Notes: generated from the sequence alone by a model not told the origin. A stretch of DNA of 64,000 bases from Deltaproteobacteria bacterium HGW-Deltaproteobacteria-8 (GCA_002840405.1 PHAR01000004.1:408239-472238); one strand, 5' to 3'. Positions 17,154 to 26,125 are shown, counted from the first letter of the stretch. Made by a program: numbers and translations.

Positions 17154-17807
17154 TCAGCGCCGGGGCCAAAACCGGGGGATGAACATGGGCACGCGGCGCG
17201 CATAGCCCGCCCACACCGGCCCCAGCTCGCGCGTCAGGCGGCGCTCCTCGAAGAATGAGCCGACGAGCATGTACAGGCAGCCGAAGAGCGCGAAGGCCGA
17301 ACCGCCCAGGGTCAGGCGCGGCTGGAAGATCAGAAAGAGCATGCCGCCCAGGTGCATGGGGTGGCGCACCAGCCCGTAGGCCCCGGTGCTGGTGAAGTCC
17401 CTGTGCATGTCCGCCTCGTCCGGCAGGCGGCCGCGCACAAGGCTCACGAGCTGCGTCACCCCGAGCATCTTGAGCCCGTGCATGGACACCCCGGCCCAGA
17501 ACAGCAGGGCCAGGCCCGCCAGCTGCACGCCGTACATGCCCAGGGCGGGCAGCCCATCAACAGCCCAGAGCAGCTGCGGCAGGTCCGGCTCCTTCCGGAA
17601 GACGATGTAGAACGTCCACAGGCTGACAAGGCTGTAGGCCGTGGGGTAGAAGGCGTAGCGCGGCCCAAGCAGCAGCTCGAAGGCGGCCTTGACGCGCTTG
17701 GCGGCCAGCACGCTGTGCAGCGCGCCCCAGCCCGTCCACAGGCCAAAGGTGTAGCCCGCGTTGGCCCAGGCCTCCGGACTCAGGGCCTCCGGGGCGAGAG
17801 CGCTCAC
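17154..17807 (-). CDS. isoprenylcysteine carboxyl methyltransferase-like membrane protein
   Basis: The 217-residue membrane protein starts at GTG 17807, which overlaps the stop of the upstream kinase gene in a GTGA arrangement. It has five to six hydrophobic segments. The C-terminus carries the ICMT/NnrU-like SAM-binding pattern GAYGLVRHPMHLGGML and FFEERRLTRELGPVWAGYARRVP, seen in isoprenylcysteine and phospholipid methyltransferases. Bacteria lack prenylated CaaX proteins, so the substrate is more likely a lipid or another membrane molecule. It is the last gene of a cassette with two kinase-fold genes. Confidence 0.78.
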   Translation of the reverse strand: MSALAPEALSPEAWANAGYTFGLWTGWGALHSVLAAKRVKAAFELLLGPRYAFYPTAYSLVSLWTFYIVFRKEPDLPQLLWAVDGLPALGMYGVQLAGLALLFWAGVSMHGLKMLGVTQLVSLVRGRLPDEADMHRDFTSTGAYGLVRHPMHLGGMLFLIFQPRLTLGGSAFALFGCLYMLVGSFFEERRLTRELGPVWAGYARRVPMFIPRFWPRR

Positions 17808-18421
17808 GCCGCGCCGCCCGCATAGCCGGGCAGCCAGCCATCCAAAAAGGTCAGCACCTGGGCCACGTTCTCCGGCACGGGCTTGAGCGCGTCGAGCACG
17901 CACTCGGCCTCCGGGTCCTCCTCAAAGGGCACGTCCACGCCCACCACCTCGCCCAGGCCGGGGATCTCCACTCCTGTGCGGCGGCGCAGCAGCGCCTTCT
18001 GATACATGCCAGGGGTCACGGCGTAGCCGCGCGGATGCGGCTGGTCGCGCACGGCCTCGCGGCGCATGGCCTCGGGCAGGGGGCAGTTGACGTAGACCTC
18101 GGCAAAGCGCGGGATCAGGGCGCGGGCCTCCTGGCGCACGGACAACCGGTGTCCGGTGGCGTCCAGGATCACGCCCCGGCCCTGGGCGGCCAGTTCGGCG
18201 GCCTCGTGGGCGATGCGCTCGTAGGCCACCTTGCGCTCGTCCTCGGTGTAGGCGGGCTTGGGGAAATAGCTCTTGCGGCGCTCGTCCATGACGAGCTGGA
18301 CCACGTCGCGGCCCTGGCCCAAGAGCTCCGCGTGCACGGCGTGGGCGATGGTGCTCTTGCCGCTGCCGGGCAGGCCGGTGAACCAAAGGACCCACCCGCC
18401 GTCCACAGTGCCGTTGGCCAT
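17804..18421 (-). CDS. cysC: adenylylsulfate-kinase-like P-loop kinase
   Basis: The 205-residue P-loop protein has Walker A GLPGSGKST at about residues 16-24, a VMDERRKSYFP segment where APS kinases bind substrate, and EVYVNCPLPEAMRREA typical of CysC. The C-terminal third (MYQKALLRRRTG, then EIPGLGEVVGVDVPFEED) departs from standard CysC, which usually has a LYKKARAG stretch. The reaction may be APS to PAPS or a related phosphorylation, so the symbol is a family label rather than a proven activity. It starts four bases after the APH-like gene; GGAG in the end of that gene serves as its ribosome binding site. Confidence 0.72.
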   Translation of the reverse strand: MANGTVDGGWVLWFTGLPGSGKSTIAHAVHAELLGQGRDVVQLVMDERRKSYFPKPAYTEDERKVAYERIAHEAAELAAQGRGVILDATGHRLSVRQEARALIPRFAEVYVNCPLPEAMRREAVRDQPHPRGYAVTPGMYQKALLRRRTGVEIPGLGEVVGVDVPFEEDPEAECVLDALKPVPENVAQVLTFLDGWLPGYAGGAA

Positions 18422-18424
18422 GCC

Positions 18425-19528
18425 TTACTCCAGGTATCTGTTGGGGTGCCGCCAATCGAAAACATCATCCTCCAGCACGCTGGTCAAAAAGCGCACCAGC
18501 GCCCTCCTGACAGGAAGCGGGTGTTCAGGATACCACTCCGGCGAGACGATGACCAGCCCCCGGAACACGAAGAACGGGGCCATGACCCGAAGCATCTCGG
18601 CGTCGCCGGTGCGCTCCAGGTATTCCTCAAAGAGGGCGCGCCAGAGGTCCAGGAACGGCCCCTCCAGGCAGGCCCTGTCTCCGGCGTTCAACAGCCCGAA
18701 GAGCAGGTAGTTGGCGGCCAGCGTGGCCACGTCGCCCGCGGGCTCGCCCCACTCGCCCCGGCTGCGGTCGAGCACCGAGAACCCGGCCCGCTGGTCCACA
18801 GGGCCGTCCACCAGGATGTTCCAGGGGTGGAAGTCGCCGTGGACCGCGGCCAGACGGTGCGAAAAGGAGCGCAGCTTCCAGCGCCAGTCGATGAGCCGCT
18901 TTTCGAGCGCCAGGAATGCGGCGGCGGGCAGGAATTCGCAGGGGTGCGGGAAGGCCTCGTCGATGAGGCCCATGATGCACTCGCTGGCGCCCAGCAGGTT
19001 GCGGATGTGGCGGTAATAGAGGTCCGGGTCGTCCTTCCTGGTGGCGTGGACCTCGGCCAGCCACCTCGCGAAGTCGCGCGCCTGCTCCACGTCGCCGGGC
19101 CGGAAGTCGCCGTGGCCGATGCGGTCCAGGTCCTGGAAGTAGTCGTAGCCCTCAAGCTTTTCGTTCAAGATGAAGAATTCCTGGGGCGTGAACACCGGCA
19201 CCAGCCGGTTGCGGCCGTCCACATAGCCCAGGCCCAGCGGCCGCACGTGGCGCGGCAGCCGGGCGCTGGTCTCGTACTGGAACATGAGGATGGCCGCGCG
19301 GTCCCAGTAGAACTGGTGGCCATACTTGTCGCCGCGCATGACCGAGAGCACGCCCTCGCGCACCACTCCGTTCACGCGGAAGCGCACCAGGAGCGGCTTG
19401 CCGTAGCCGAAGCGCTTGATGCCCTGTTTGTCCAGGGTGCCGATGGCCCCCAGGTCCAGGAGCTCCGTGCCGTCGCCGTAGGCCTGGCGCAGATACTCCG
19501 CAACACTCTCCGGCTTCAGGTCGATCAT
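18425..19528 (-). CDS. APH-family phosphotransferase-like protein
   Basis: The 367-residue protein starts at ATG 19528, four bases after GAGGAGG. It contains the aminoglycoside phosphotransferase/choline-kinase-fold catalytic loop VHGDFHPWNILV (about residue 243) and the metal-binding VLDRSRGEWGEPAGDVATLA segment, where the usual DFG-like Asp is in VLDRS. The N-terminal half is unlike classic resistance enzymes. In many proteobacteria an APH-like domain and a P-loop kinase domain occur as one fused protein; here they are adjacent separate genes. Antibiotic resistance is not implied. The substrate is unknown. Confidence 0.78.
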   Translation of the reverse strand: MIDLKPESVAEYLRQAYGDGTELLDLGAIGTLDKQGIKRFGYGKPLLVRFRVNGVVREGVLSVMRGDKYGHQFYWDRAAILMFQYETSARLPRHVRPLGLGYVDGRNRLVPVFTPQEFFILNEKLEGYDYFQDLDRIGHGDFRPGDVEQARDFARWLAEVHATRKDDPDLYYRHIRNLLGASECIMGLIDEAFPHPCEFLPAAAFLALEKRLIDWRWKLRSFSHRLAAVHGDFHPWNILVDGPVDQRAGFSVLDRSRGEWGEPAGDVATLAANYLLFGLLNAGDRACLEGPFLDLWRALFEEYLERTGDAEMLRVMAPFFVFRGLVIVSPEWYPEHPLPVRRALVRFLTSVLEDDVFDWRHPNRYLE

Positions 19529-19630
19529 GAGACCTCCTCGAAGAACCAGAATTGAAGCAATGGCCTTGAGGCGCTCCTCTTGAAGCAGCATGCCGCAAAG
19601 CGCGGCCGGTCTAAGGCAGCCGGGCCGGGG

Positions 19631-20578
19631 CTAGAGGCTCCGGCCGAAATGAGCGTTCAGCTGCTCGGCCACCATGCCCAGGGTGAAATGGTGCTCCTGG
19701 GTGCCCTTTTTCTCCACGCACCAGGCCGCGCAGATGGCGCCCAGGGCCGCGGCCTCGGCCAGAGTCTGGCCCAGGCACAGCCCCTTCATGAGCCCGGCGC
19801 GGAAGGCGTCGCCCGCGCCCGTGGGGTCCAGGGCCTTGTCCACCTTGACGGCGGGCACCCGGGTCTCCTTCACGCCCTCGGAAGTGGCCTCAACGATGAT
19901 GGAGCCCTGCTCGCCCAGGGTGGTCACCAGTGCGCCGGTGAGCTGCAAAAGTTCGGCGCGGGAAAGCCCGGTGGCCTTCATGACCATCTCCAGCTCGTAG
20001 TCGTTGGTGCACAGGGCGATCGAGCCGGTGATGGCGTGGGTCATCTGCTCGCCGGTGAGCGCCGTGATCTGCTGGCCCGGGTCAAAGATGTAGGGGATGC
20101 CCGCCTTCTTGAAATACTCGGGCAGCTCCACCATGTCGGCCACGTTGCCCGGCGAGATGATGGCCAGCACGCCGTCGTCGTGCTTGGGCGGGAACTTGTA
20201 GCCGCAGCGCTCGCGCATGGCGCCGGGATTGAAGCCGGTGATCTGGTTGTCGCTCTGGTCGGTGGTGATGTAGGCCCCGGCGGTGAACTGGTCGGCCACC
20301 ATGCGGATGCCCGCCTGGGACAGGCCCAGCTCGTCCAGGCGCTGGCCGTAGGCCGCGAAGTCCTTGCCAGCGCAGCCCAGGATCAGCGGCTTCTCGCCGA
20401 GCAGCGCCAGATTGTAGGCGATGTTCCCGGCCGTGCCGCCGAAATACTCGCTCATGCCGTCCACCAGGAAGCAGACGTTCAGGATGTGGATCTTGTCCGG
20501 CAGGATGTGGTCCGCGAACTTGCCGGGAAAATTCATGATGCGGTCAAGGGCCAGGGAACCGGAAATATAGAGCTGCAT
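19631..20578 (-). CDS. PfkB-family carbohydrate/nucleoside kinase, adenosine-kinase-like
   Basis: A 315-residue ribokinase-family protein. It has the N-terminal GSLALDRIMNFPG, the diglycine region EYFGGTAGNIAYNLALLG, and the C-terminal catalytic motif DPTGAGDAFRAG with the base Asp. The start has GGAGGCCTCTTC upstream. The overall pattern (KVDKALDPTGAG, VEKKGTQEH) resembles bacterial adenosine kinases more than fructokinases, but sugar kinases cannot be excluded. It is on the minus strand, 54 bases downstream of cutA. Its own transcription unit is likely short. Confidence 0.8.
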   Translation of the reverse strand: MQLYISGSLALDRIMNFPGKFADHILPDKIHILNVCFLVDGMSEYFGGTAGNIAYNLALLGEKPLILGCAGKDFAAYGQRLDELGLSQAGIRMVADQFTAGAYITTDQSDNQITGFNPGAMRERCGYKFPPKHDDGVLAIISPGNVADMVELPEYFKKAGIPYIFDPGQQITALTGEQMTHAITGSIALCTNDYELEMVMKATGLSRAELLQLTGALVTTLGEQGSIIVEATSEGVKETRVPAVKVDKALDPTGAGDAFRAGLMKGLCLGQTLAEAAALGAICAAWCVEKKGTQEHHFTLGMVAEQLNAHFGRSL

Positions 20579-20632
20579 GAAGAGGCCTCCAGGTCGTGCG
20601 GGGATTTCCCGCCGGGTGTGTTGTGTGAAGGG

Positions 20633-21022
20633 TCAGCCGCGCGGGCCGGTTTTGTCGGTCTCGGGTGTCTGGTCGGTCTCGGCAACGATCCAGTCCAGGA
20701 AGTCCCTGTGGCCGCCCTCGATGGGCAGCACCACCACGCACGGGCAGTCGTAGCTGTGGGCCTCGGCCAGGACACGGGTCAGCTCCCCGGCCAAAACCTC
20801 GGTGGTCTTGAGCAGCAGCACCACCTCGTCGGCCTGTTCCAGCTTGCCCCGCCACCAGTACAGCGAGCGCATGCCGGGCAGGATGTTGGCGCAGGCCGCC
20901 AGCCGCCGCGTCACGGCCAAGCGCGCCAGGCTCTCGGCCTCAGCCAGGCTCGGCGCGGTGACGTACACCAGACGGACGGCCAGGCGGGCGGACACGAGCC
21001 CTGCAGCCAGGTCTACTGGCAC
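20633..21022 (-). CDS. cutA: divalent-cation tolerance protein CutA
   Basis: Small trimeric CutA1-family protein, linked to copper tolerance in E. coli and of unclear role elsewhere. It contains YVTAPSLAEAESLARLAV, ACANILPGMRSLYWWRGKLE (family core), and VVLPIEGGHRDFLDWI. The GTG at 21022 overlaps the end of the cytochrome gene by ten bases; a second GTG at 20995 would give the more usual short N-terminus and is a fair alternative. The C-terminal 20 residues are hydrophilic and Thr- and Asp-rich. Confidence 0.9.
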   Translation of the reverse strand: MPVDLAAGLVSARLAVRLVYVTAPSLAEAESLARLAVTRRLAACANILPGMRSLYWWRGKLEQADEVVLLLKTTEVLAGELTRVLAEAHSYDCPCVVVLPIEGGHRDFLDWIVAETDQTPETDKTGPRG

Positions 21023-21297
21023 AGGGGCTTGGCCCCGGGCTTGGCGGTGGACAGGTACTCGGCCACGGTCTTGGCCTCATTCTCCGTGAGGTTCGCGCCG
21101 TTGCTGACCATACGCTGCACGGTCTGGGCCCAGACCTCGGCCGTGCGGGCTCCCAGCCGCGCGCAGATGCGGTCCGTGGAGTGGCAGCCGGAGCAGCGCG
21201 CGGCGGCCAGCTTGGCGGCCCCGGCATCGGCGAAGACCAGGGAAACCAGGAGCAGACACGTGTACAGTCCAACAACAACAATCATCAATGTTTTCAT
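21013..21297 (-). CDS. small monoheme c-type cytochrome
   Basis: The 94-residue protein has a signal peptide (MKTLMIVVVGLYTCLLLVSLVFA) and one heme motif CSGCH near residue 35. Candidate axial methionines lie in VQRMVSN. The rest is a single helical c-type cytochrome fold (QTVQRMVSNGANL, AKTVAEYLS). It should be a periplasmic electron carrier with one covalent heme. The gene is divergent from nth and overlaps the start of cutA by ten bases if that start is right. Partner proteins are not identified here. Confidence 0.87.
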   Translation of the reverse strand: MKTLMIVVVGLYTCLLLVSLVFADAGAAKLAAARCSGCHSTDRICARLGARTAEVWAQTVQRMVSNGANLTENEAKTVAEYLSTAKPGAKPLCQ

Positions 21298-21484
21298 ACT
21301 GTTCCCTGGTTTTCATACAAATGCTCCCGGCAACGGGCGGACCGCGCCGGGTGAGGTTTTTCAACCATATATCCGGCCCGCTGGCAACGGAAATCCGCGC
21401 CCCTGCCCTCTTGCCTCGCTCTTGCCTCCGGCGCACGCGGATGCTACCCCCTCGCCAGAAACAAGCGCCCAAGGGAGCAGCACC

Positions 21485-22138
21485 ATGCCCACAGAACGTG
21501 ACCGCGGCCAGGCCATCTTCGCTCGCCTGGCCGCGCTCTACCCCGAGCCCAGGCCCGCCCTGGACTTTCGCGACGCCTGGGGCCTGCTTGTGGCCACGGT
21601 GCTGGCCGCCCAGTGCACCGACGCCCGCGTGAACCAGGTGACGCCAGTGCTCTTCGCCCGCTGGCCAGAGATCAATGATCTGGCGGCCGCCGAGGTGGGG
21701 GACATCGAAGAGGTGGTGCACTCCACCGGCTTCTTCCGCAACAAGGCCAAGAACCTCAAGGCCGCGGCCACGCGCGTCATGGAGGTCTACGCGGGACAAG
21801 TGCCGCAGACCATGGCCGAGCTCGTCACCCTGCCCGGCGTGGCCCGCAAGACCGCCAACATCGTGCTCGGCAGCGCGTTTCACATCAACGAGGGCATCGC
21901 CGTGGACACCCACGTGACGCGCCTGGCCTTCCGCCTGGGCCTGACCACGAGCAGCGACGCCGTGATCATCGAGCGCCACCTGATGCCGCTCTTCGACCGC
22001 TCCCAGTGGGCGGACATCAACCACTACCTCGTGTACTTCGGCCGCGAGGTCTGCGACGCGCGCAAACCGAAATGCGCCCCCCCTGATGGGGGAAAATGCC
22101 CGCTCTTCGACCTCTGCCCGCGCAAAGGACTCAAATGA
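21485..22138 (+). CDS. nth: endonuclease III (DNA glycosylase/AP lyase)
   Basis: Base-excision repair enzyme removing oxidised pyrimidines. The start ATG 21485 follows GGGAGCAGC. The 217-residue protein has the helix-hairpin-helix [16 protein letters not shown] with the catalytic Lys near residue 122, and the catalytic Asp in [10 protein letters not shown]. The C-terminal cluster loop is C-x6-C-x7-C-x5-C, whereas the usual spacing is C-x6-C-x2-C-x5-C. The five extra residues are encoded by a short GC-rich stretch near 22075. The stop overlaps the tgt start in an ATGA arrangement, so the two are translationally coupled. Confidence 0.93.
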   Translation: MPTERDRGQAIFARLAALYPEPRPALDFRDAWGLLVATVLAAQCTDARVNQVTPVLFARWPEINDLAAAEVGDIEEVVHSTGFFRNKAKNLKAAATRVMEVYAGQVPQTMAELVTLPGVARKTANIVLGSAFHINEGIAVDTHVTRLAFRLGLTTSSDAVIIERHLMPLFDRSQWADINHYLVYFGREVCDARKPKCAPPDGGKCPLFDLCPRKGLK

Positions 22139-23298
22139 CCAAGAACGTTCAGAATCTCGGCCAGTTCAAGATCACGGCCACGGACGGGGCGGCCAGGCGC
22201 GGCGCGCTGACCACGGCCCACGGCGTGGTCCAGACGCCCATCTTCATGCCCGTGGGCACGCAGGGGTCCGTCAAGAGCCTGTGCCCCCAGGACCTGGACA
22301 ACGCGGGCGCGCAGATCATCCTGGGCAACACCTACCACCTGTACCTGCGCCCCGGCGACGAGCTCATCGCCCGGCGCGGCGGCCTGCACCGCTTCATGGG
22401 CTGGGACAAGCCCATCCTGACCGACAGCGGCGGGTTCCAGGTCTTCAGCCTCAAGGACATCCGCAAGATCAGCGAACAGGGCGTGGAGTTTCGCTCGCAC
22501 ATCGACGGCAGCACCCACTTCTTCTCGCCCGAGAAGGTCATGGGCATCCAGAACAACATCGGCTCGGACATCATGATGGTGCTGGACGAGTGCGTGGCCT
22601 ATGGCGCGGACTACGACTACACGGCCACGTCGCTGGAGCTGACCACGCGCTGGGCCAAACGCTGCCGCATCGCGCACCCCAGGCACAAGAACAACCAGCT
22701 TCTGTTCGGCATCATCCAGGGCGGGTTCTTCAAGGACTTGCGGGAGAAGAGCCTGGCGCAGCTCGCCGAGATCGACTTCGACGGCTTCGCCATCGGCGGC
22801 CTGTCCGTGGGCGAGAGCATCCCGGAGATGTACGACATGCTGCACCACATCGCCCCCATGATGCCCGAGGCCACGCCGCGCTACCTCATGGGCGTGGGCA
22901 CTCCGCTGGACATCCTCACGGGCATCGAGGCCGGGGTGGACATGTTCGACTGCGTGCTGCCCACGCGCAATGCCCGCAACGGCACGCTCTACACCTCGCG
23001 CGGCAAGGTGAACATCCGCCGGGCCGAGTACCGCGAGGACGACTCCCCCCTTGACCCCGACTGCTCCTGCTACACCTGCCGCACCTTCAGCAAGGCATAC
23101 CTGCGCCACCTTTACGTGGCCCAGGAGCTGCTCTCCTACCGGCTGAACTCCCTGCACAACGTCAGCTTCTTCCTGGACCTGGCGCGCCGGGCGCGGGAGG
23201 CCATTGAGCAGGGCCGCTTCGCGGCGCTGAAGCAGCGCTACGTCGACATTTTTCGGCCGGGAGCCGATGCCGGAGCGGACGCCGGAGTGGACGCATGA
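22135..23298 (+). CDS. tgt: tRNA-guanine transglycosylase
   Basis: Exchanges guanine 34 for preQ1 in tRNAs with GUN anticodons, including the tRNA-Asn found in this window. The 387-residue protein starts at ATG 22135, overlapping the nth stop (ATGA). Motifs include [24 protein letters not shown] with the catalytic region, [18 protein letters not shown] containing the nucleophile Asp and guide loop, and a C-terminal zinc site with CSCYTC and downstream His. It also overlaps the following DUF218 gene in an ATGA arrangement, making a tight nth-tgt-ydcF operon. Confidence 0.96.
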   Translation: MTKNVQNLGQFKITATDGAARRGALTTAHGVVQTPIFMPVGTQGSVKSLCPQDLDNAGAQIILGNTYHLYLRPGDELIARRGGLHRFMGWDKPILTDSGGFQVFSLKDIRKISEQGVEFRSHIDGSTHFFSPEKVMGIQNNIGSDIMMVLDECVAYGADYDYTATSLELTTRWAKRCRIAHPRHKNNQLLFGIIQGGFFKDLREKSLAQLAEIDFDGFAIGGLSVGESIPEMYDMLHHIAPMMPEATPRYLMGVGTPLDILTGIEAGVDMFDCVLPTRNARNGTLYTSRGKVNIRRAEYREDDSPLDPDCSCYTCRTFSKAYLRHLYVAQELLSYRLNSLHNVSFFLDLARRAREAIEQGRFAALKQRYVDIFRPGADAGADAGVDA

Positions 23299-23936
23299 AA
23301 CGTTTTCTGGGGCGGTTCCTCCAGGCCGTGGGCGCGCTAACGCTCCTCGGGCTGGCGCTGGGCGCGGGCCTGGTGCTCACTGCGGGCTGGTGGCTGCGCA
23401 TGGACGACGCGCCGAAAAAGGCCGACGCCATCGTCATCCTGGCCGGAGACGCCCGCCGGGCCATCTTTGCCGCCGACCTGTACAAGCAGGGGCTGGCCCC
23501 GGTGATCTATGTCAGCCGCCCCCTGCATGAGCCCCCGCAGGCCCTGTGCGACCAGGGCTTCGACTGCCCGCGCCAGGAGGACCAGATGCTGCGCGTGCTG
23601 GCCGCCAAGGGCGTGCCCCTGGATGCCATACGGGTGTATGGACGCGACCTGATGAGCACGGTGGAGGAAGCGGAGCAGCTGAAGCTGGCGCTGGGGCCAG
23701 AGCCCAAGACCCTGCTCGTGGTCACCTCGCCCTACCACTGCCGCCGGGCCAAGCTGATCCTGTCCGGCATCCTGCGCGGGCGCGAGTTCATCATGTCGCC
23801 CACGCCGTACGAGCGCTTCGACAGGCTGTGGTGGAAGCACCAGGGCTCTTCCGGGGCGGTGGTCAGCGAGGTGGCGAAGTTCGTCTTCCACTTCCTGGGC
23901 ACGCCGTTCCGGTCGCACCCGGCAGCGGCGAACTGA
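23295..23936 (+). CDS. YdcF/SanA-family (DUF218) membrane-anchored protein
   Basis: A 213-residue protein with one N-terminal membrane segment (about 10-34, [20 protein letters not shown]) followed by a DUF218 domain: [55 protein letters not shown]218 proteins (SanA, ElyC, YdcF) are linked to envelope integrity or peptidoglycan metabolism, but the biochemical role is mostly unknown. The start overlaps the tgt stop by four bases. It is convergent with fur, with only six bases between stop codons. Confidence 0.85.
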   Translation: MKRFLGRFLQAVGALTLLGLALGAGLVLTAGWWLRMDDAPKKADAIVILAGDARRAIFAADLYKQGLAPVIYVSRPLHEPPQALCDQGFDCPRQEDQMLRVLAAKGVPLDAIRVYGRDLMSTVEEAEQLKLALGPEPKTLLVVTSPYHCRRAKLILSGILRGREFIMSPTPYERFDRLWWKHQGSSGAVVSEVAKFVFHFLGTPFRSHPAAAN

Positions 23937-23942
23937 GGGAAC

Positions 23943-24431
23943 CTAGCGGGAGGTCTTCCGCCCGTCCTGGCGGCAATCCGGGCACAGGCCGTAGAGGTCC
24001 ATCTTGTGCCGCGCCAGCGAGAAGCCATAGCGCTGGGCCAACTCCTCCTGCCTGCGTTCAATGACTGGATCCACGATTTCGATGGTGCGGCCGCAAGCCT
24101 CGCAGATGAGGTGGTCGTGGTGCTCCACACCAAACTGCGGCTCGTAGCGGGTGAGCCCGTCGGCGAAGCTCACGGCCTGGGCCAGCCCGCACTCTGCCAG
24201 GAGCTTGAGCGTGCGGTACACCGTGGCCTGGCCGATGGCCGGTTCGCGGCGCTTGACCTTGGCGTAGAGCTCCTCGGAGGACACATGCCCGGGCTCGGCC
24301 AGGAAGATGTCCAGAAGGAGCCTGCGCTGCGGGGTGATCTTGAGGCGGTTGGCCGCGAGATAGCCAGCGAAGACCTCGTGCGGGGTCTGCCGGGTGCTCT
24401 GGTGTGTTGCGGCGCTCATGCTTGAAGTCAT
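23943..24431 (-). CDS. fur: Fur-family transcriptional regulator
   Basis: Metal-responsive repressor. The product has an N-terminal winged helix (RLKITPQRRLLLDIFLAEPG, AIGQATVYRTLKLLAECGLA) and a metal/dimer domain with EHHDHLICEACG, plus C-terminal CPDC, giving two Cys pairs for structural zinc and the HHDH metal box. It is 163 residues from ATG 24431; ATG 24419 is an alternative. Fur is preferred over PerR or Zur because of the HHDH box and length, but the three cannot be separated from sequence alone. Confidence 0.85.
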   Translation of the reverse strand: MTSSMSAATHQSTRQTPHEVFAGYLAANRLKITPQRRLLLDIFLAEPGHVSSEELYAKVKRREPAIGQATVYRTLKLLAECGLAQAVSFADGLTRYEPQFGVEHHDHLICEACGRTIEIVDPVIERRQEELAQRYGFSLARHKMDLYGLCPDCRQDGRKTSR

Positions 24432-24502
24432 AGAGAATGCCCGCACCAGCTGTCAATGCCGCCCCGGACAGCAATTTCTCCAGGTCGGCGGCCCGCAGGC
24501 CA

Positions 24503-24531
24503 TTGACAGCCCACCCCGCCTGGGGTGTACT
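24503..24531 (+). promoter_or_regulatory. sigma-70-type promoter for the 56-residue gene
   Basis: A perfect -35 TTGACA (24503-24508) is followed after 17 bases by TGTACT (24526-24531, four of six matches). The predicted start point is near 24538, giving a leader of about 38 bases before the ATG at 24576. Confidence 0.55.
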
Positions 24532-24575
24532 GATCCGTGCAGTCGCAGGATGAGGAACCGGAGGAACAAGTCACC

Positions 24576-24746
24576 ATGATCGAACTCTCTCTTTGGGTGC
24601 TGGGCGCTGTGGTCGCCCTGGGACTCGTGGCCTGCCGCCTGGCGCGCAAGCCGAAGAAGGAGCACGACCTGGAGCTTCTGGACTTCGACTTCGACAAGAT
24701 CAAGACCTACGAGAAGGACGGGCGCAAGTACCCGTTCTCCTACTAG
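24576..24746 (+). CDS. small single-pass membrane protein, unknown
   Basis: A 56-residue protein with one N-terminal hydrophobic span (IELSLWVLGAVVALGLVACRL, about 2-22) and a charged cytoplasmic tail with the pattern KKEHDLELLDFDFDKIKTYEK. GGAGGAA at 24560-24566 is a strong ribosome binding site, and a consensus-like -35 element lies further upstream, so it is probably expressed. An in-frame earlier ATG at 24537 would add a polar tail and is less likely. It overlaps the 3' end of the convergent yihY-like gene by four bases. No function recognised. Confidence 0.75.
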   Translation: MIELSLWVLGAVVALGLVACRLARKPKKEHDLELLDFDFDKIKTYEKDGRKYPFSY

Positions 24747-26125
24747 GCCCCGCCCGCAGACAGCATCCTGTCGACCCGCAACGCCTCCGCCTCCGTGCGC
24801 ACGAACTCCGCCAGGGTCACGTTGGCCGCGCTCTCGCGCAGGGCTTGGCCAAAGGCGTGGAACAGGCTGTCCACGCGGCCGTCGTCGCTCAAGAGCACGC
24901 TGCACTCTTCCCCACTCCCGCACTCCAGCACGGCCGCCGCCACATCGGCCACACGGATCATCTCCGGGGACACCGCCAGGCCGTAGCCGCGCAGGTCCTC
25001 GTCGCCGATCTCAACGGTCATGCCCGCCTCGGTCAGGATTTCGAGCACCCCACCCAGCACGTCCTCGGGCAAACGCAAGGCCTGGCAGGCCTCGGCCAGG
25101 GTCTGCGGAGGCAGCCCGGCCTGGAAGCGCCCCGCCAGATGCGCCAGGGCCAGCACGGCCGTCTTCTGGCGCGAGAGCGGGGAGAGCCCCTCAGAAAGCC
25201 CCCGGCGCACGTAGACGTGCAGGCGCTGGGCGGCAAAGGAGATCTCCGCGCCCAGGAGCACCAGCACCCAGCTAATGTACAGCCAGACAAGGAACAGGGG
25301 CAGCTGGGCGAAGCTGCCGTAGATGGCGTTGTACTTGGTGAAGCCGATCTGCCAGTTGATGTAGGCCCACTGGGCCACCTGCCACATGGTGCCGGCCACA
25401 ACCCCGCCCAGGGCCGCAGCCTTGAGCTTGACGCGCGTGTTGGGGATGAAGGCGTAGGCAAAGGTGAAGCCCATCCAGACCAGGGCCAGGGACAGACCCT
25501 TGAGCAGCAGCTTCTCCAGCCAGTCGTAGGCCGGATTGACGACAAAGGCGTGCATCACGCCCGTCTTCTGCACGGCCACGGTGAAGCTGGCGGCGACGAG
25601 CACCACCAGCGGGCAGATGACGATGATGGAAAAGAAGTCCGTGAACTTGCGCCAGCTGGTGCGGCCCTTCTTCACGGCCCAGATGGTGTTGAAGGCGCGC
25701 TCCACATTGCCAACGGTGGTGAACACGGTGACCAGAAGCGCGCCCACGCCCATCCAGCCCAGGGTCTTGACGTTGGTGTTGCCGATGTACTGGAGGATCT
25801 TGTCCACCACCTCGGAGCGTCCGGCGGACACGCCCATGAGGAAGTCGCGGAAGAACTCGGCGTTCTGCAGGCCAAAGCCCTTGGAAATGGAAAAGGCCAC
25901 GGCCAGCAGCGGCACGATGGACAGGATGGTGATGAAGGTCAGGGCCGAGGCCCGGATGATGCAGTGGTCGGCCAGAAAGCCGGTGGTCACCATGTACAGC
26001 ATGCGCGAGGCCATGGTGATGCGCCGCCGCCACTGGTCCAGAGCGCCCAGGTCCTTGCTCCAGATGTCCTGCCGGAAGTGGCGCACCACGGTGCCCTTGA
26101 CGGCGCTGAATCTTCCCTTGGCCAT
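24743..26125 (-). CDS. YihY/BrkB-family inner-membrane protein
   Basis: The 460-residue protein has six membrane segments in its first 300 residues and the family pattern ASALTFITILSIVPLLAVAF near the N-terminus. A later NTRVKLKAAALGGVVAGTMWQVAQWAY segment is typical of YihY/BrkB proteins. They are often misnamed ribonuclease BN, and a nuclease role is not supported. The C-terminal 160 residues form a soluble, winged-helix-like region that is longer than in YihY. It is last in the long minus-strand envelope run, 30 bases after asmA. Confidence 0.87.
   Translation of the reverse strand: MAKGRFSAVKGTVVRHFRQDIWSKDLGALDQWRRRITMASRMLYMVTTGFLADHCIIRASALTFITILSIVPLLAVAFSISKGFGLQNAEFFRDFLMGVSAGRSEVVDKILQYIGNTNVKTLGWMGVGALLVTVFTTVGNVERAFNTIWAVKKGRTSWRKFTDFFSIIVICPLVVLVAASFTVAVQKTGVMHAFVVNPAYDWLEKLLLKGLSLALVWMGFTFAYAFIPNTRVKLKAAALGGVVAGTMWQVAQWAYINWQIGFTKYNAIYGSFAQLPLFLVWLYISWVLVLLGAEISFAAQRLHVYVRRGLSEGLSPLSRQKTAVLALAHLAGRFQAGLPPQTLAEACQALRLPEDVLGGVLEILTEAGMTVEIGDEDLRGYGLAVSPEMIRVADVAAAVLECGSGEECSVLLSDDGRVDSLFHAFGQALRESAANVTLAEFVRTEAEALRVDRMLSAGGA

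Noticed and set aside
19580-21484. Long + strand frame running up to nth
   Set aside because: Only its last part (21485-22138) is nth. The part upstream is antisense to the PfkB kinase, cutA and cytochrome genes, which are firmly supported.
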